Positions 22,863 through 32,674 are shown, counted from the first letter of the stretch. The stretch is DNA of 64,000 nucleotides from Flavobacterium sp. UBA7680 (GCF_002482975.1 NZ_DLHA01000032.1:62001-126000); one strand, 5' to 3'. Program-made: numbers and translations. Notes: generated by a model from the sequence alone, not told the origin.

Positions 22863-25256
22863 TTAGAATTTATATGCTACGCTTCCCATCAATGTACGTG
22901 GAGCCTGAACGTTTATTGTTGAATAACCGTTAAAGTATAATTCGTCTGTAAGGTTATTTACTTTTAATGATACTCTGTATTTAGGCTGATCGTAATACAA
23001 TGCAGCATTTACTACAGCGTAAGAAGGAAGTTCAAAAGTTTCACTTGGTCCAGCATTGTAAACGTATGTAGCATCTCCATAGTTACCACCAAATCCTAAA
23101 CCTAATCCTTTTAGTTTAGTTGTTTGAAGGTTATAACTAAACCAGTAGTTAATTAAATTTTCTGGCCCTGCAGTTATAGGTCTTAGATCATTTAACTCAG
23201 AATCATTTTTTGCATAACCCACAAGTAAGTTTAATCCAGGGATTGGGTTTGCTGTAATTTCTAATTCAAAACCTTTACTAAATTGTGTACCGTTTTGTAT
23301 GCTTGCATTTGGCAGGCTTGGGTCAGAAGTTACGATATCTTTTACTTTGATGTTGTAGTAACTAATTGTAGCACTTAATTTGTTTTGGAAAGCATTTGCT
23401 TTAACACCAAACTCAAACTGGTTTGCTCTTTCAGGATCAAATTGTTTCAATTCAAGATTACCTCCAACATTTGCATTTGCATATCCTACGTTTTTAAAAC
23501 TATTTTGGTAGTTACCAAATACAGATAACTGATCTTTTAAGATTTGAAAAACAGCACCAAATTTTGGAGAGAATGCATTTTGAGAAAATTTACCAGCCTC
23601 TGCACCTGAAAGTGGGTCAAATGATCCTTGATTTTCGAAATGATCAAAACGTACTGCTGCCGAAAGAATTAATCTTTCTGTAATGTTAATCGCATCTGCA
23701 ACATAAGCACTGTAAGTTGTTATAGCACTGTTGCTTGTATAAGGAATATAATTAGCACCATCTCCAACAAGTCTGTTTTTTACATTGGTTGGATTAAAAT
23801 CATAATAATTTGCTGCTGTTCCAGTATAATTAATTACATCATAAGGGGCATAACCTGGAAGATTTTTGAATACCAAGTTATTTGAACCGTAATAGATATC
23901 ACCACCTACTAAAAAGCGGTTTCTCATTGATCCAATGTTGAAATCACCATTAAAGTTTTGTTGGAATTCGATGGCATTGTCTCTACCATTTGCATCCCAT
24001 GCATTTCTTGAAAATTGCTGGTCTTTTAAAAGATAAAACCATGTTTGCAAACCAGTTGCTTTATTAGAACTGCTGCTAAATACAGTTTGTGAAGTCCATT
24101 TTTCAGACATTTGGTATAAAGCCTGAGCAAAAACATTTAATGTTTTAGTATTCATCACAAATTCATCTCCTAAAAATGATCTTTTAAAGTTGATGTCAAG
24201 ATCTTTAGCATTGCTTACTCCTAACTGAGATGGAGATGTACCAAAATAAATTAAAGGCATTCCTGAGTTGTCCTGGTTTCCTATTTCTGCATCAATAGAA
24301 ATGGTAAGTTTATCATTTACTTTATAAGAGAAAGATGGTGCTACGAAAAAGCTTTTTGAGTAACCGAAATCCTGAAAAGTATTGGCATTTCCAAAAGCAG
24401 CATTTAATCTGAATAATGCTGTATTGTCGTCGTTGATTGGAGTATTAACATCAGCAGTTAAACGGTTAAAACCGTAACTTCCGTTTTGATATGAAATTTC
24501 TCCGGCAAAAGTTTCAAAAGGTTTTTTAGTAACACGGTTGATTAATCCTCCGTATGAAGAAACTACGTTTCCAAAAAGTGTAGCCGATGGCCCTTTTATA
24601 ACTTCGATTCTTTCAAGGTTTACCGCATCAGTATTACTGTTTACTTTTCCTGCAAGACCGTTTCTTACTAAACTCTGTGTTGTAAATCCACGAAGTGAAT
24701 ACCAAGAAGCTCCATCACCTGCACGGTTAGTAGCTGCCCATAATTGGTATAAACCCGGAACGTTTTTTAAAGCTTCGTCCTGGTTTGTTACTAACTGGTC
24801 TTTAATTAATTCTTTAGTTACAACATTGTAAACTTGTGAGTTTTCAAGGTTTTTAACAGACATTCTAGATACATACTGGCTTTCTGCTTTTGTATATTTG
24901 TTTGCATTTCCTTTAACAAATACTTCAGTCAAGGCTTCAGATGTTGTTATCAATGTAAAGTTTACTACAAGTTCTTTTCCTGCTAAAACAGTGATAGCTT
25001 CTTCTTTTGGTGAAAAACCTACTACAGAAGCTTTTAGTGTATAATTACCCGGCTTAACGTTTTTGATTTCATAATTTCCCTGATCATCAGTAACAGTTCC
25101 AATTTTTGTTCCTTTCAGAGTTACAGAAATATTATCAGCAATTTCATCATTAGATAGTGAAACTTTACCCTTGATGGTACTTGTCTGCGCAAACGAAGTT
25201 GCAGCCGTAAGCAGCATAAGGCAGCTCAATAGCGGAAGTAGTATTTTTATCTTCAT
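22863..25256 (-). CDS. TonB-dependent siderophore receptor
   Basis: A 797-residue outer-membrane receptor. Signal peptide to about residue 24 (LLTAATSFAQ), an N-terminal carboxypeptidase-regulatory-like beta domain (STIKGKVSLSNDEIADNISV...), a plug domain (QLVTNQDEALKNVPG, SWYSLRGFTTQSLVRNG, VEVIKGPSATLFGN-like), then a 22-strand barrel ending LMGSVAYKF with terminal Phe. The plug motifs are those of ferric-siderophore receptors. I start at ATG 25256, where the signal peptide begins, rather than the upstream in-frame ATG at 25346. It reads toward the siderophore biosynthesis genes and presumably re-imports the ferric product. Confidence 0.92.
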   Translation of the reverse strand: MKIKILLPLLSCLMLLTAATSFAQTSTIKGKVSLSNDEIADNISVTLKGTKIGTVTDDQGNYEIKNVKPGNYTLKASVVGFSPKEEAITVLAGKELVVNFTLITTSEALTEVFVKGNANKYTKAESQYVSRMSVKNLENSQVYNVVTKELIKDQLVTNQDEALKNVPGLYQLWAATNRAGDGASWYSLRGFTTQSLVRNGLAGKVNSNTDAVNLERIEVIKGPSATLFGNVVSSYGGLINRVTKKPFETFAGEISYQNGSYGFNRLTADVNTPINDDNTALFRLNAAFGNANTFQDFGYSKSFFVAPSFSYKVNDKLTISIDAEIGNQDNSGMPLIYFGTSPSQLGVSNAKDLDINFKRSFLGDEFVMNTKTLNVFAQALYQMSEKWTSQTVFSSSSNKATGLQTWFYLLKDQQFSRNAWDANGRDNAIEFQQNFNGDFNIGSMRNRFLVGGDIYYGSNNLVFKNLPGYAPYDVINYTGTAANYYDFNPTNVKNRLVGDGANYIPYTSNSAITTYSAYVADAINITERLILSAAVRFDHFENQGSFDPLSGAEAGKFSQNAFSPKFGAVFQILKDQLSVFGNYQNSFKNVGYANANVGGNLELKQFDPERANQFEFGVKANAFQNKLSATISYYNIKVKDIVTSDPSLPNASIQNGTQFSKGFELEITANPIPGLNLLVGYAKNDSELNDLRPITAGPENLINYWFSYNLQTTKLKGLGLGFGGNYGDATYVYNAGPSETFELPSYAVVNAALYYDQPKYRVSLKVNNLTDELYFNGYSTINVQAPRTLMGSVAYKF

Positions 25257-25260
25257 GTTA

Positions 25261-25314
25261 TTTAGAATTATTTTTAATAGCGCAAATTTATGTGTTGTGT
25301 TAAAACAATCCAAA
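25261..25314 (-). promoter_or_regulatory. Receptor promoter with imperfect TTTAGA operator
   Basis: On the minus strand TTTG (25311-25314), 20-bp spacer and TAAATTTG (25283-25290) form a good Bacteroidota promoter. Just downstream of the -7 box, 25261-25277 reads TTTAGAATTATTTTTAA, one exact half and one degraded half of the palindrome found before the other two siderophore transcription units. Confidence 0.5.
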
Positions 25315-25528
25315 TTATTTGTATTTATTCCAAATAATAATAACATGAGCAGGTTTTATTCTTTATTTATCAATTTTTTAAATAAAAAAAAGAAGAATCA
25401 TTTTTTTTAACACAAATAAGCCAATTAATTAATGTATAAAAAACACGTTTGCCAAATATTATGCGAATATTTTTAAGTATTTAAGCCTTTATTTCTATCC
25501 TAAATCATGCGATTAAGATTTAAATGCA

Positions 25529-25562
25529 AAAACCTCCAAAATCAAATGAAATTGGAGGTTTT
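25529..25562 (-). terminator. Terminator after the 521-residue protein gene
   Basis: Eleven-base perfect arms AAAACCTCCAA/TTGGAGGTTTT (25529-25539, 25552-25562), 12-base loop, within 30 bp of the stop codon at 25591; U-rich on both strands. Confidence 0.75.
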
Positions 25563-25590
25563 ATTTGGAACAAAAAGCGTGTTCAAAAAA

Positions 25591-27156
25591 TTATTCTTTA
25601 TGATAAGGGCATCCTGAAGGTGCAGAAGATCCAGCTGCTGCAGAAGGTTTAATGGTATTTGAGCTTGGGAATTGTTCTTCCATTAAACGTCTTTGCTCTG
25701 GAGAAACATCTTCTAATTTACGAAGCGTATTTACCTGAATGTGAGGCCAGCTTGTGGTTCCGCCATCGTCTCCGAAATCAAATTCGAAAAATATAATCTG
25801 CTCGTATTGCAGCTGAAGGATTTCTTTTCCTTCTTCTATAACTGTTTCAACCCATAATCTCATATTCATTTCAACAGTAGTAACAAAACGATTTACAAAC
25901 GGAACATTTAATATACCGCCTTGTGCTCCTGTTTTATTTTTAGATGATAACTGAATAAGTACGTGGTTTTTTATGTTTTCTCCTTTGATGGAATCACGAA
26001 GACGTAAATCTGGTCTTACGGAATAGGGATATAAATCATTAGCAAGAATTCGCTGTGTATAGATTTTATTTTCTCCGGGATCGTTTATATCGTTCAGTTT
26101 TTCAAATACCCAGGCAGGTGGCGCTTGATCCAGATTTATCGGATCTTTTTCACTTGCTCCTGCTCCACCCATAGTTCTTGAAATAGAAAGATGATCGTAT
26201 TTCCAGGCTGCATCTCCATAAGGAAATTGAGGTGCGCCATCAATTAAATAACCTGGGCTGCCCTGAACTAAGTCTCCTAATAAAGTTATAGTACTTCCGT
26301 GCGGAATTACGCCGCTTCGTGAAATAGAATAATCTGGAATAAAATAAGGCCCAGTTTGTCCGGCTCCGGGTTTCAATTCTTTAGAAGCAATAATTTCAGA
26401 ATAAGGTCTTCCGTTTAGATTTTCCAGCGTTACATATTCTTTTTCGCCAAGATCATTATAAACTAAAAATAGAGTTTCGTCCTGATAACCGCTTTTATAC
26501 AAATCTTTATTCGGGTTTGTTGGCGATACTGGATGCACGCCGCGGTCTTCTTTAATTGTTTTCTCTGTAGCGGCATAATTAAATATATCGCTCAGCCATA
26601 AGTACATACCGTTTTCTTCGTGAATTGGAGTGTATTTTAAAGCTTCTTGACCTTCTACAGTGTTGACACTTTTTATACTTTGTTCGTATTTAACAGCTCC
26701 GCAAAATTGTTCGTTTGCTCCACCGCGATTACGAACTCCGCCCGGCACTAAATCAAAGGTTAGCTTTTCTATGTACTCTTCGCAATCAAAACTATATTTT
26801 CCGGGAATGGTTCCTGCATTTGTACCCGGCGATGGCATAATGGTAGTATGGATTCCGCTTCCTATTAATTTTCTATCATTTTGTCCGTTATGATTATAAC
26901 TTACCCAAGTTCCTTGTAATACCTCTAAAATACCATAATCGACATTGTTTACAATTTGCTGTAAATTACTTTCATGAAAAGCTCTAATTGGATCTTCAAT
27001 TTGAACTTTTGAATATCCATCCATCAAATCTCCTAATATTCCTTTACTGACTTTTTCCTGATCAGCTCCGAATAGTAATTGTTTATTACTTACATCTAGA
27101 TTTTGAGCTATATGAGGCAGGTTTAACTCATCGGCTCCGTTTTTTCTTTTTAGCAT
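25591..27156 (-). CDS. Beta-rich 521-residue protein, nitrobindin-like features, unknown
   Basis: No signal peptide or membrane segment, so cytosolic or exported by an unusual route. Residues 75-215 recall lipocalin/nitrobindin-type heme-binding barrels: LQGTWVSYN, GSGIHTTIMPSPGTN, EYIEKLTFDL, then CGAVKYEQS and PIHEENGMYLWL, an order like the YxExLxF...Q...LHxExGxLW pattern of that family. This match is loose. The C-terminus ends SGCPYHKE; the CP dipeptide is the core of heme-regulatory motifs and could bind heme or metal, but may be unrelated. The gene stands alone, divergent from the lysozyme-like gene across a 455-bp gap. I cannot assign a reaction. Confidence 0.5.
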   Translation of the reverse strand: MLKRKNGADELNLPHIAQNLDVSNKQLLFGADQEKVSKGILGDLMDGYSKVQIEDPIRAFHESNLQQIVNNVDYGILEVLQGTWVSYNHNGQNDRKLIGSGIHTTIMPSPGTNAGTIPGKYSFDCEEYIEKLTFDLVPGGVRNRGGANEQFCGAVKYEQSIKSVNTVEGQEALKYTPIHEENGMYLWLSDIFNYAATEKTIKEDRGVHPVSPTNPNKDLYKSGYQDETLFLVYNDLGEKEYVTLENLNGRPYSEIIASKELKPGAGQTGPYFIPDYSISRSGVIPHGSTITLLGDLVQGSPGYLIDGAPQFPYGDAAWKYDHLSISRTMGGAGASEKDPINLDQAPPAWVFEKLNDINDPGENKIYTQRILANDLYPYSVRPDLRLRDSIKGENIKNHVLIQLSSKNKTGAQGGILNVPFVNRFVTTVEMNMRLWVETVIEEGKEILQLQYEQIIFFEFDFGDDGGTTSWPHIQVNTLRKLEDVSPEQRRLMEEQFPSSNTIKPSAAAGSSAPSGCPYHKE

Positions 27157-27611
27157 CGTTTTTATTTTTTTTGATTAGTAAATCTGGGTATTCTAAAGCA
27201 TGGCGATTACCATGAATCTAAATTACACGAGATAGAAAATCAATTATAAAAAAATGGCATAAAGCGGAAATTATTGGTCACAAAACAAGGTATCTAAAGG
27301 ATGGAATTATCTCTGGGATTTTTAATTTAAAAAAAGGGTGTTTATACCCTTTTTTGATTTCTTATATTATAATAAATTTGAAAAATATTTACGTAACACA
27401 TTTACAATCAGTAAATTATTTATTCTCATACGAACCTACAACGAGAATATTCTACATGCCTTCTTTTTAATCCCTGCTTTATTTATTTGATATGCTTTTG
27501 CATCAATCAAGCAGCATAACGTATTCATTACCTCATTGCCCTTTTATTTATAAAACTTTTGAAATTAAAATAACGATATCAAATGAATTAATAAATTAAA
27601 ACCAAACGATT
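27157..27611. other. Divergent intergenic region with a terminator-like hairpin
   Basis: 455 bp with no convincing ORF. At 27330-27355 the sequence AAAAAAGGGT-GTTTAT-ACCCTTTTTT is a symmetric intrinsic-terminator-like hairpin. No gene ends there: the flanking genes point away from it. It may end a short RNA or attenuate one of the two leaders. Otherwise I see only A+T-rich promoter-like sequence. Confidence 0.4.
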
Positions 27612-28397
27612 ATGAGTTCAATAGTACCACCAGACAAGAAAGCCAATTATGAAAAATTATTTGCTTCCTGCATTATCAGAGATGCTAAATATCCTGAAAT
27701 TGATAAACTAGTTGAAAAAATGGCTGCAAACAAAAGCAGATACCAAGCTGTGGGAGATCCGTTAAATATTCCGTGGTATGTCATTGCAATAATCCATTGC
27801 ATGGAAGCTAGTTTAAGGTTTGATACTCATTTACACAATGGTGATCCGCTTACCGCACGCACCGTTCAGGTTCCTGCAGGACGACCAAAATCAGGTAATC
27901 CTACTTTTACATGGGAATTTAGTGCAAATGATGCTTTAATTTTTGATAAACTAAACTTATGGACAAATTGGGAAATTGCCGGAATTCTCTATAAACTAGA
28001 GTTATTTAATGGTTTGGGCTATTATAAACAAGGCATTAATTCGCCTTATTTATGGAGTTATTCGAATCATTATACAAAAGGAAAATATGTTAAAGACGGA
28101 AAATATGATCCGAATGCGGTTTCTAAACAATGCGGAGCTGCGGTATTACTGCGACGTCTTAGCGAGCAAAAGCTGATAACGCTTCCAAGTGGTAATATAA
28201 TAGAACAAATATTAGCGCAGGGTAATAAAACAACTTACTATTCTGGAACTGTTACCAATGAAGCCAAAGATTTGCAAACACTGCTTAATAAAGCCGGAAG
28301 TGTCCTAAGAGTTGACGGAAAAGCAGGCGAAAGAACCTCAGCGGAGTATTTTAAATTCAGTAAAACGTATTTAAAAGGAGATCCGAGAAGAACTTGA
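27612..28397 (+). CDS. Lysozyme-like protein with peptidoglycan-binding-like C-terminus
   Basis: A 261-residue protein lacking a signal peptide. The N-terminal 190 residues match a lysozyme-superfamily muramidase type: IPWYVIAIIHCMEASLRF (candidate catalytic Glu65), then DTHLHNGDPLTARTVQVP and AGRP, then TWEFSANDAL. The C-terminal 50 residues (AKDLQTLLNKAG, VLRVDGKAGERT) look like a peptidoglycan-binding helix bundle. It would cleave or bind peptidoglycan. The next gene, a large membrane protein, begins 26 bp downstream on the same strand, so the two form an operon. Absence of a signal peptide means export must use another route, or the substrate is not wall-located. Confidence 0.68.
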   Translation: MSSIVPPDKKANYEKLFASCIIRDAKYPEIDKLVEKMAANKSRYQAVGDPLNIPWYVIAIIHCMEASLRFDTHLHNGDPLTARTVQVPAGRPKSGNPTFTWEFSANDALIFDKLNLWTNWEIAGILYKLELFNGLGYYKQGINSPYLWSYSNHYTKGKYVKDGKYDPNAVSKQCGAAVLLRRLSEQKLITLPSGNIIEQILAQGNKTTYYSGTVTNEAKDLQTLLNKAGSVLRVDGKAGERTSAEYFKFSKTYLKGDPRRT

Positions 28398-28423
28398 TAT
28401 TTTAATTAATTGAAATAAATACA

Positions 28424-31400
28424 ATGGGACTGTCTTCCAGCATAACCAATTTATTCGAAAAACATATTTACTCCATAGTAACGGCGGTGATTATTGCTGT
28501 ATTAACGTTTGGATATCTTTCTTATATTCTGCCGAATAATCAGCAAAAAGAAGATGCTAAAAATATAACTGTTTTAAATGGCATTGAAAAACAGTTAGAA
28601 GCTTATATAGATGATCAGGTTAAATATATTGACGAAGATAAAATTGACAGCTTATCCCTATCCTCTTACAGGGGCTCAACGGATACTTATATTGACAATA
28701 TTACCATTAACAAAAAAAAATATCAGGAATTTGAAAACGGAACTATAAAACTCTCCCGAACAATTACATTATTCAAAAGATCAAATAGTCCTGATAAAAA
28801 AGATACAATTAAACAAATCACAAATGATATCACGATTGATCTGGTAAAATTTTTAAATAAAATTGACTCTACAACTAATTTTACTTCATTTTATATTTGT
28901 CCTGTTGTCGCCGGGCAATGTCAATCTCATAAATCATTTCTATCAAAAAATGTAAGTCTTGTTGATCAGGATAGTTTGATTCGTTACAACAGAAATAATG
29001 GGCCTTTTAGTTTCAAAAATTCTTCAAAACGTTATTACACCAATCAAATAAATATTCCCCAAACTGATAAGACACTTTTTTTGGCTGTTGGAATTGAAAA
29101 ATCTGTATTTGACGGAAATGTTCGTCAGATAAATTCTAACCTTTTAATTTTCAGCCTTATTTCAGTAATCCTTTTAATATTAGGCATCAATTTTATAAAA
29201 CCTATTGTAAGCAGTTATAAAGAAAGATTGTGTCAGTTTGATTTGGTCGGTGTTGTATTTTCCATTGGATTGTTAATCGCTATATTAGTCATATTTTCGG
29301 CATTAACTTATTGGAACAGTACCATAAAAGCCAGAACTACAAATGATTTATACCAGCTGGCAAACAAAATTGACAACGCATTTAGCAATCAAATTACGGC
29401 TTATGAGACATGGAAAAAAGATGATCTGATATTTGGAAAAATTTGGAAGGATTCTGAAAAAAAATTTTCAAGAATATATGTAGAAACGAATTCAAAAAAC
29501 AATTATTTAAATGAAGATCCACTTCCTAAAAATAATTCAGATGATGAAGGTGAATATTTTATTCTTGAAAATAATGATTTTAAAAAAGATACCAATAATT
29601 TAAAACTCATTAAATACCTGGATAATTATTTTCAAATGAACTATGAAGGGATACTTACCAAAAATTTAAGCAATACTAAACTCGATATACCAAGAAAGTA
29701 TTCAGATAGAATGTATTTTAAAATGCTGCAGCAAAAAAATGACGGCAACATAAAAAATAAACCTGTACTAACGGCCGTTTTTTCGAGAGATAATAATAAA
29801 TACCAATTAATATATGCCGAAAAAGATTCTCTTAAAAAACAAGTAAGCGGCATTAGAGGTATCGCCTTTAGAGAATATTTTTCTGATGAACTGGAATTAC
29901 CACCGGGAACCGGTTATATGTTTGTAGACCGATACGGAGGTATTATCCTGCAAAACGATCCCGAAAAGAATTTATATCAAAATTTATTCTATGAATCTCA
30001 AAGCAATCCGGAATTTGCAAGTGTACTATCTGGTATAATTCCCGAATCATTTGAGATGGAATATCAAGGCAAACCTTATCAGATTTATGCAAAAAAATTA
30101 AGCGAAGAAACAGACTCGCCCATTTATATTTTAACTGTTCGGGATTTATCACACATGAATCGTTTGTCGATATTTACTTTTACAAACGGATTTTTAATTG
30201 CAGTTATATATGGCTTTTTTATATTATTAATCAACTACATCTATTCAACAATCTTTTACAACGGCCGAATTGGTACGTTATCAAAACATCATTTCTATTA
30301 TCTTTTTCCAGACAGCAGCCGAACCACTGAATACAAAAAGCTATTAATTGTTAACTGTGTTTCTATCGTGTTGGCCCTAATAGTCGCTTTCAAATCTTCT
30401 CCTTCGCTGGCATTTATCTTTTGTATTGTACTGGGCATTAATGTTGCATTTATTAATTTAATTACTCTAAATATCCGCACATTAAACCCTAAAAAAGAGC
30501 TTATTAAGCTAGTATTGATTTTGTTTTTTCCGGCAATTTGTCTGCCTATTGTTTTGTTTTTTTATTACAATGTTTTTATTGCTGCCCTTGCACTTTTTGG
30601 TACACATGTTACATTGATAATCTTGTATTACAGAAACTGGAGAAAAAGACAAAAAGCAGAGCTTAGTGTATTTGCAAAGAAAAATAAAGGAGTGAACAGA
30701 AGAGCTTATACCAAATTCCTGACAGCAAGATTATTGTATCAATTTGTTGTATTTCCGTTTGTTCTTGTTAGTGCATTTTATGTAAATGAATTGAATGATT
30801 TTGCGCGTTATTACTGTTCTTCGCTTGATGCCAAAGAGCAAAAAATAAAAGATAAAAATGATTTTATTATAAAGGATAGAATCACAAATGCTTATAACTG
30901 TAATTGTGAGGAACAAACAAAAGACCAAACAAATGATCAAATTATGCAAAAGGCTAATCTTGGCTTTTTTGATCGTCCTTCGAGTTACGAAATCAAAAAT
31001 TTTACATTTAATGAACTTAGCCGTAAATATTATCTAAACCTGCAGGCAATTCTACATAACGGAAACAATAGTTTTTCGTTTCTAACACTTTTTTTCTTGT
31101 TGGTCAATTTCTTCTTTCTTACCGCTTTGGCTTATAAATTATTAAACTATTACAGTAATCGTTTCTTCTTTTATGATTTGATGCAGGCTTATTATGAAAA
31201 GTATTATCCGTGTACGAAAAATGAATTAGCAAACGATCATATTTTTATACCTATGGTAAATGATTATGATATCAAACAGCTGATTCAGATTGATCATAAT
31301 AGCTGCGAAATACAACCCGATAAGAGATATACCGGTAATGAAGACTGTCCTGAACGTGAAATTAGCATCGATCAGGTTTTTCATAAAGATAAAAAAAATG

Positions 31401-31882
31401 AAATAAGCCCTTATTTAAGAATGGATTTTATACTGAATATCAACCACAAGCAATTTTGTGAACAGTATGAAGATATTTGGGAATCCCTGTCTGAAGAAAC
31501 GCAGTATGTACTTTTTGATTTTGCCCAGGATCATTTTGTAAATTACAAAAATAAAGATACCCTGATAAATCTTATGGAAAGAGGAATTATTGACTGTCAT
31601 CAATTAACGGGAAGATTAAAAATGATGAGCCTGAGTTTTAGAATTTTTATTTTATCTAAAAGTAAACGTGATGAATTATTTGTTCAAAAATTTAAAGAGG
31701 AGAGTAAAAACGGAACATACAGCAAATTAAAATTCCCGATAATAATTATTGCAGTCAGTGCTTTAATTTTACTAATGTATCTTAATAAAGACAGTTATGA
31801 TCAGGTAACTTTAATGGGCGGAAGTGTTGTAACGGTTCTTGCTTTAATTAATAAAATCCTTGACGCTAATAAAAGCCTTTAA
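28424..31882 (+). CDS. Large multi-pass membrane protein with two sensor-like extracytoplasmic domains
   Basis: A 1152-residue protein. Predicted order: membrane segment 14-36; extracytoplasmic domain 37-237; membrane segments at about 238-258 and 272-295; second extracytoplasmic domain 296-585 with a Cache/PAS-like stretch (GTGYMFVDRYGGIILQNDP); then six or so membrane segments (590-790); a loop; another membrane segment near 895-915. A cytosolic region (920-1100) includes a winged-helix-like stretch (LSEETQYVLFDFAQDHFVNY, LMERGIIDCHQ, MMSLSFRIFI). Two more membrane segments end the protein. No kinase, cyclase or methyl-accepting domain is present. It is probably a sensor or transporter-like regulator tied to the lysozyme-like protein upstream. 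I do not recognise an established family. Confidence 0.6.
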   Translation: MGLSSSITNLFEKHIYSIVTAVIIAVLTFGYLSYILPNNQQKEDAKNITVLNGIEKQLEAYIDDQVKYIDEDKIDSLSLSSYRGSTDTYIDNITINKKKYQEFENGTIKLSRTITLFKRSNSPDKKDTIKQITNDITIDLVKFLNKIDSTTNFTSFYICPVVAGQCQSHKSFLSKNVSLVDQDSLIRYNRNNGPFSFKNSSKRYYTNQINIPQTDKTLFLAVGIEKSVFDGNVRQINSNLLIFSLISVILLILGINFIKPIVSSYKERLCQFDLVGVVFSIGLLIAILVIFSALTYWNSTIKARTTNDLYQLANKIDNAFSNQITAYETWKKDDLIFGKIWKDSEKKFSRIYVETNSKNNYLNEDPLPKNNSDDEGEYFILENNDFKKDTNNLKLIKYLDNYFQMNYEGILTKNLSNTKLDIPRKYSDRMYFKMLQQKNDGNIKNKPVLTAVFSRDNNKYQLIYAEKDSLKKQVSGIRGIAFREYFSDELELPPGTGYMFVDRYGGIILQNDPEKNLYQNLFYESQSNPEFASVLSGIIPESFEMEYQGKPYQIYAKKLSEETDSPIYILTVRDLSHMNRLSIFTFTNGFLIAVIYGFFILLINYIYSTIFYNGRIGTLSKHHFYYLFPDSSRTTEYKKLLIVNCVSIVLALIVAFKSSPSLAFIFCIVLGINVAFINLITLNIRTLNPKKELIKLVLILFFPAICLPIVLFFYYNVFIAALALFGTHVTLIILYYRNWRKRQKAELSVFAKKNKGVNRRAYTKFLTARLLYQFVVFPFVLVSAFYVNELNDFARYYCSSLDAKEQKIKDKNDFIIKDRITNAYNCNCEEQTKDQTNDQIMQKANLGFFDRPSSYEIKNFTFNELSRKYYLNLQAILHNGNNSFSFLTLFFLLVNFFFLTALAYKLLNYYSNRFFFYDLMQAYYEKYYPCTKNELANDHIFIPMVNDYDIKQLIQIDHNSCEIQPDKRYTGNEDCPEREISIDQVFHKDKKNEISPYLRMDFILNINHKQFCEQYEDIWESLSEETQYVLFDFAQDHFVNYKNKDTLINLMERGIIDCHQLTGRLKMMSLSFRIFILSKSKRDELFVQKFKEESKNGTYSKLKFPIIIIAVSALILLMYLNKDSYDQVTLMGGSVVTVLALINKILDANKSL

Positions 31883-31954
31883 TTAGTTCCTAAATTAGAA
31901 TTATAAATTGCTTTGAAATTTCGACCTTCGTATCAAAATCATAATTGAACAGCA

Positions 31955-32575
31955 ATGGCCGAATCTCATAATAAAATTCCGTTTTCTTATTATCTTAATT
32001 CAGATGTTATTTTCCTTGCCAAAGATCTTTTGGGAAAAGTACTTTATACTCAAATTGACGGTGAAATAACTTCTGGAATAATTGTAGAAACAGAGGCTTA
32101 TTTTGGGATACAAGACAAGGCTTCTCATGCTTATGGCGGACGAAGAACAGATCGAACGGAGACTTTATACAGTCAAGGCGGTGTTTCGTATGTTTATTTA
32201 TGCTACGGAATTCACCATCTCTTTAATATCGTTAGTTCTGTTGAAGGTGAACCTCATGCGGTTTTGATTCGGGCAATTGAACCTTTGACCGGAAAAGACA
32301 TTATGGAAACTAGACGGAATATGTCGGCATCAAAAGGGGCTATATCGGCTGGTCCAGGTTCTGCGGCAAAGGCTTTGGGTATTGACCGTTCTTTTAATAA
32401 AAAAGATTTAGGCGGAGAAGAAATCTGGCTGGAAGATCACGGTATTCGCTATACTGAAGATCAAATTGCAGCTTCACCGCGCGTGGGCGTTGCGTATGCA
32501 CAGGAAGATGCGCTTTTACCGTGGCGATTTTTTATTAAAGGAAATAAATATGTCAGCAAACCGAATAAGGTATAG
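31955..32575 (+). CDS. DNA-3-methyladenine glycosylase, AAG/MPG type
   Basis: A 206-residue alkyladenine DNA glycosylase that excises 3-methyladenine, hypoxanthine and related damaged bases. Catalytic Glu47 lies in IIVETEAYFG; DKASHAYGG, SYVYLCYGIHHLFN and PHAVLIRAIEP are family signatures for the DNA-binding and base-flipping pocket. Length fits the family. It starts 72 bp after the large membrane protein gene and probably forms its own unit. Confidence 0.93.
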   Translation: MAESHNKIPFSYYLNSDVIFLAKDLLGKVLYTQIDGEITSGIIVETEAYFGIQDKASHAYGGRRTDRTETLYSQGGVSYVYLCYGIHHLFNIVSSVEGEPHAVLIRAIEPLTGKDIMETRRNMSASKGAISAGPGSAAKALGIDRSFNKKDLGGEEIWLEDHGIRYTEDQIAASPRVGVAYAQEDALLPWRFFIKGNKYVSKPNKV

Positions 32576-32674
32576 ATTGGCAATTTTTCGAAACTTTAAA
32601 ATTTTATAAATTTGCAAAATTATTGAGGATAATTTATACCTCAGCATCTATTCAATTTCTCCATCAAAAAATAA

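Noticed and set aside
24538..24831. Open frame of 97 codons on the plus strand
   Set aside because: It is antisense to the siderophore receptor plug region; no promoter or terminator supports it.
25591..31882. Type VI secretion or phage-tail (contractile injection) locus
   Set aside because: No tube, sheath, baseplate, VgrG or ClpV-like gene is present; only one lysozyme-like protein and one large membrane protein.
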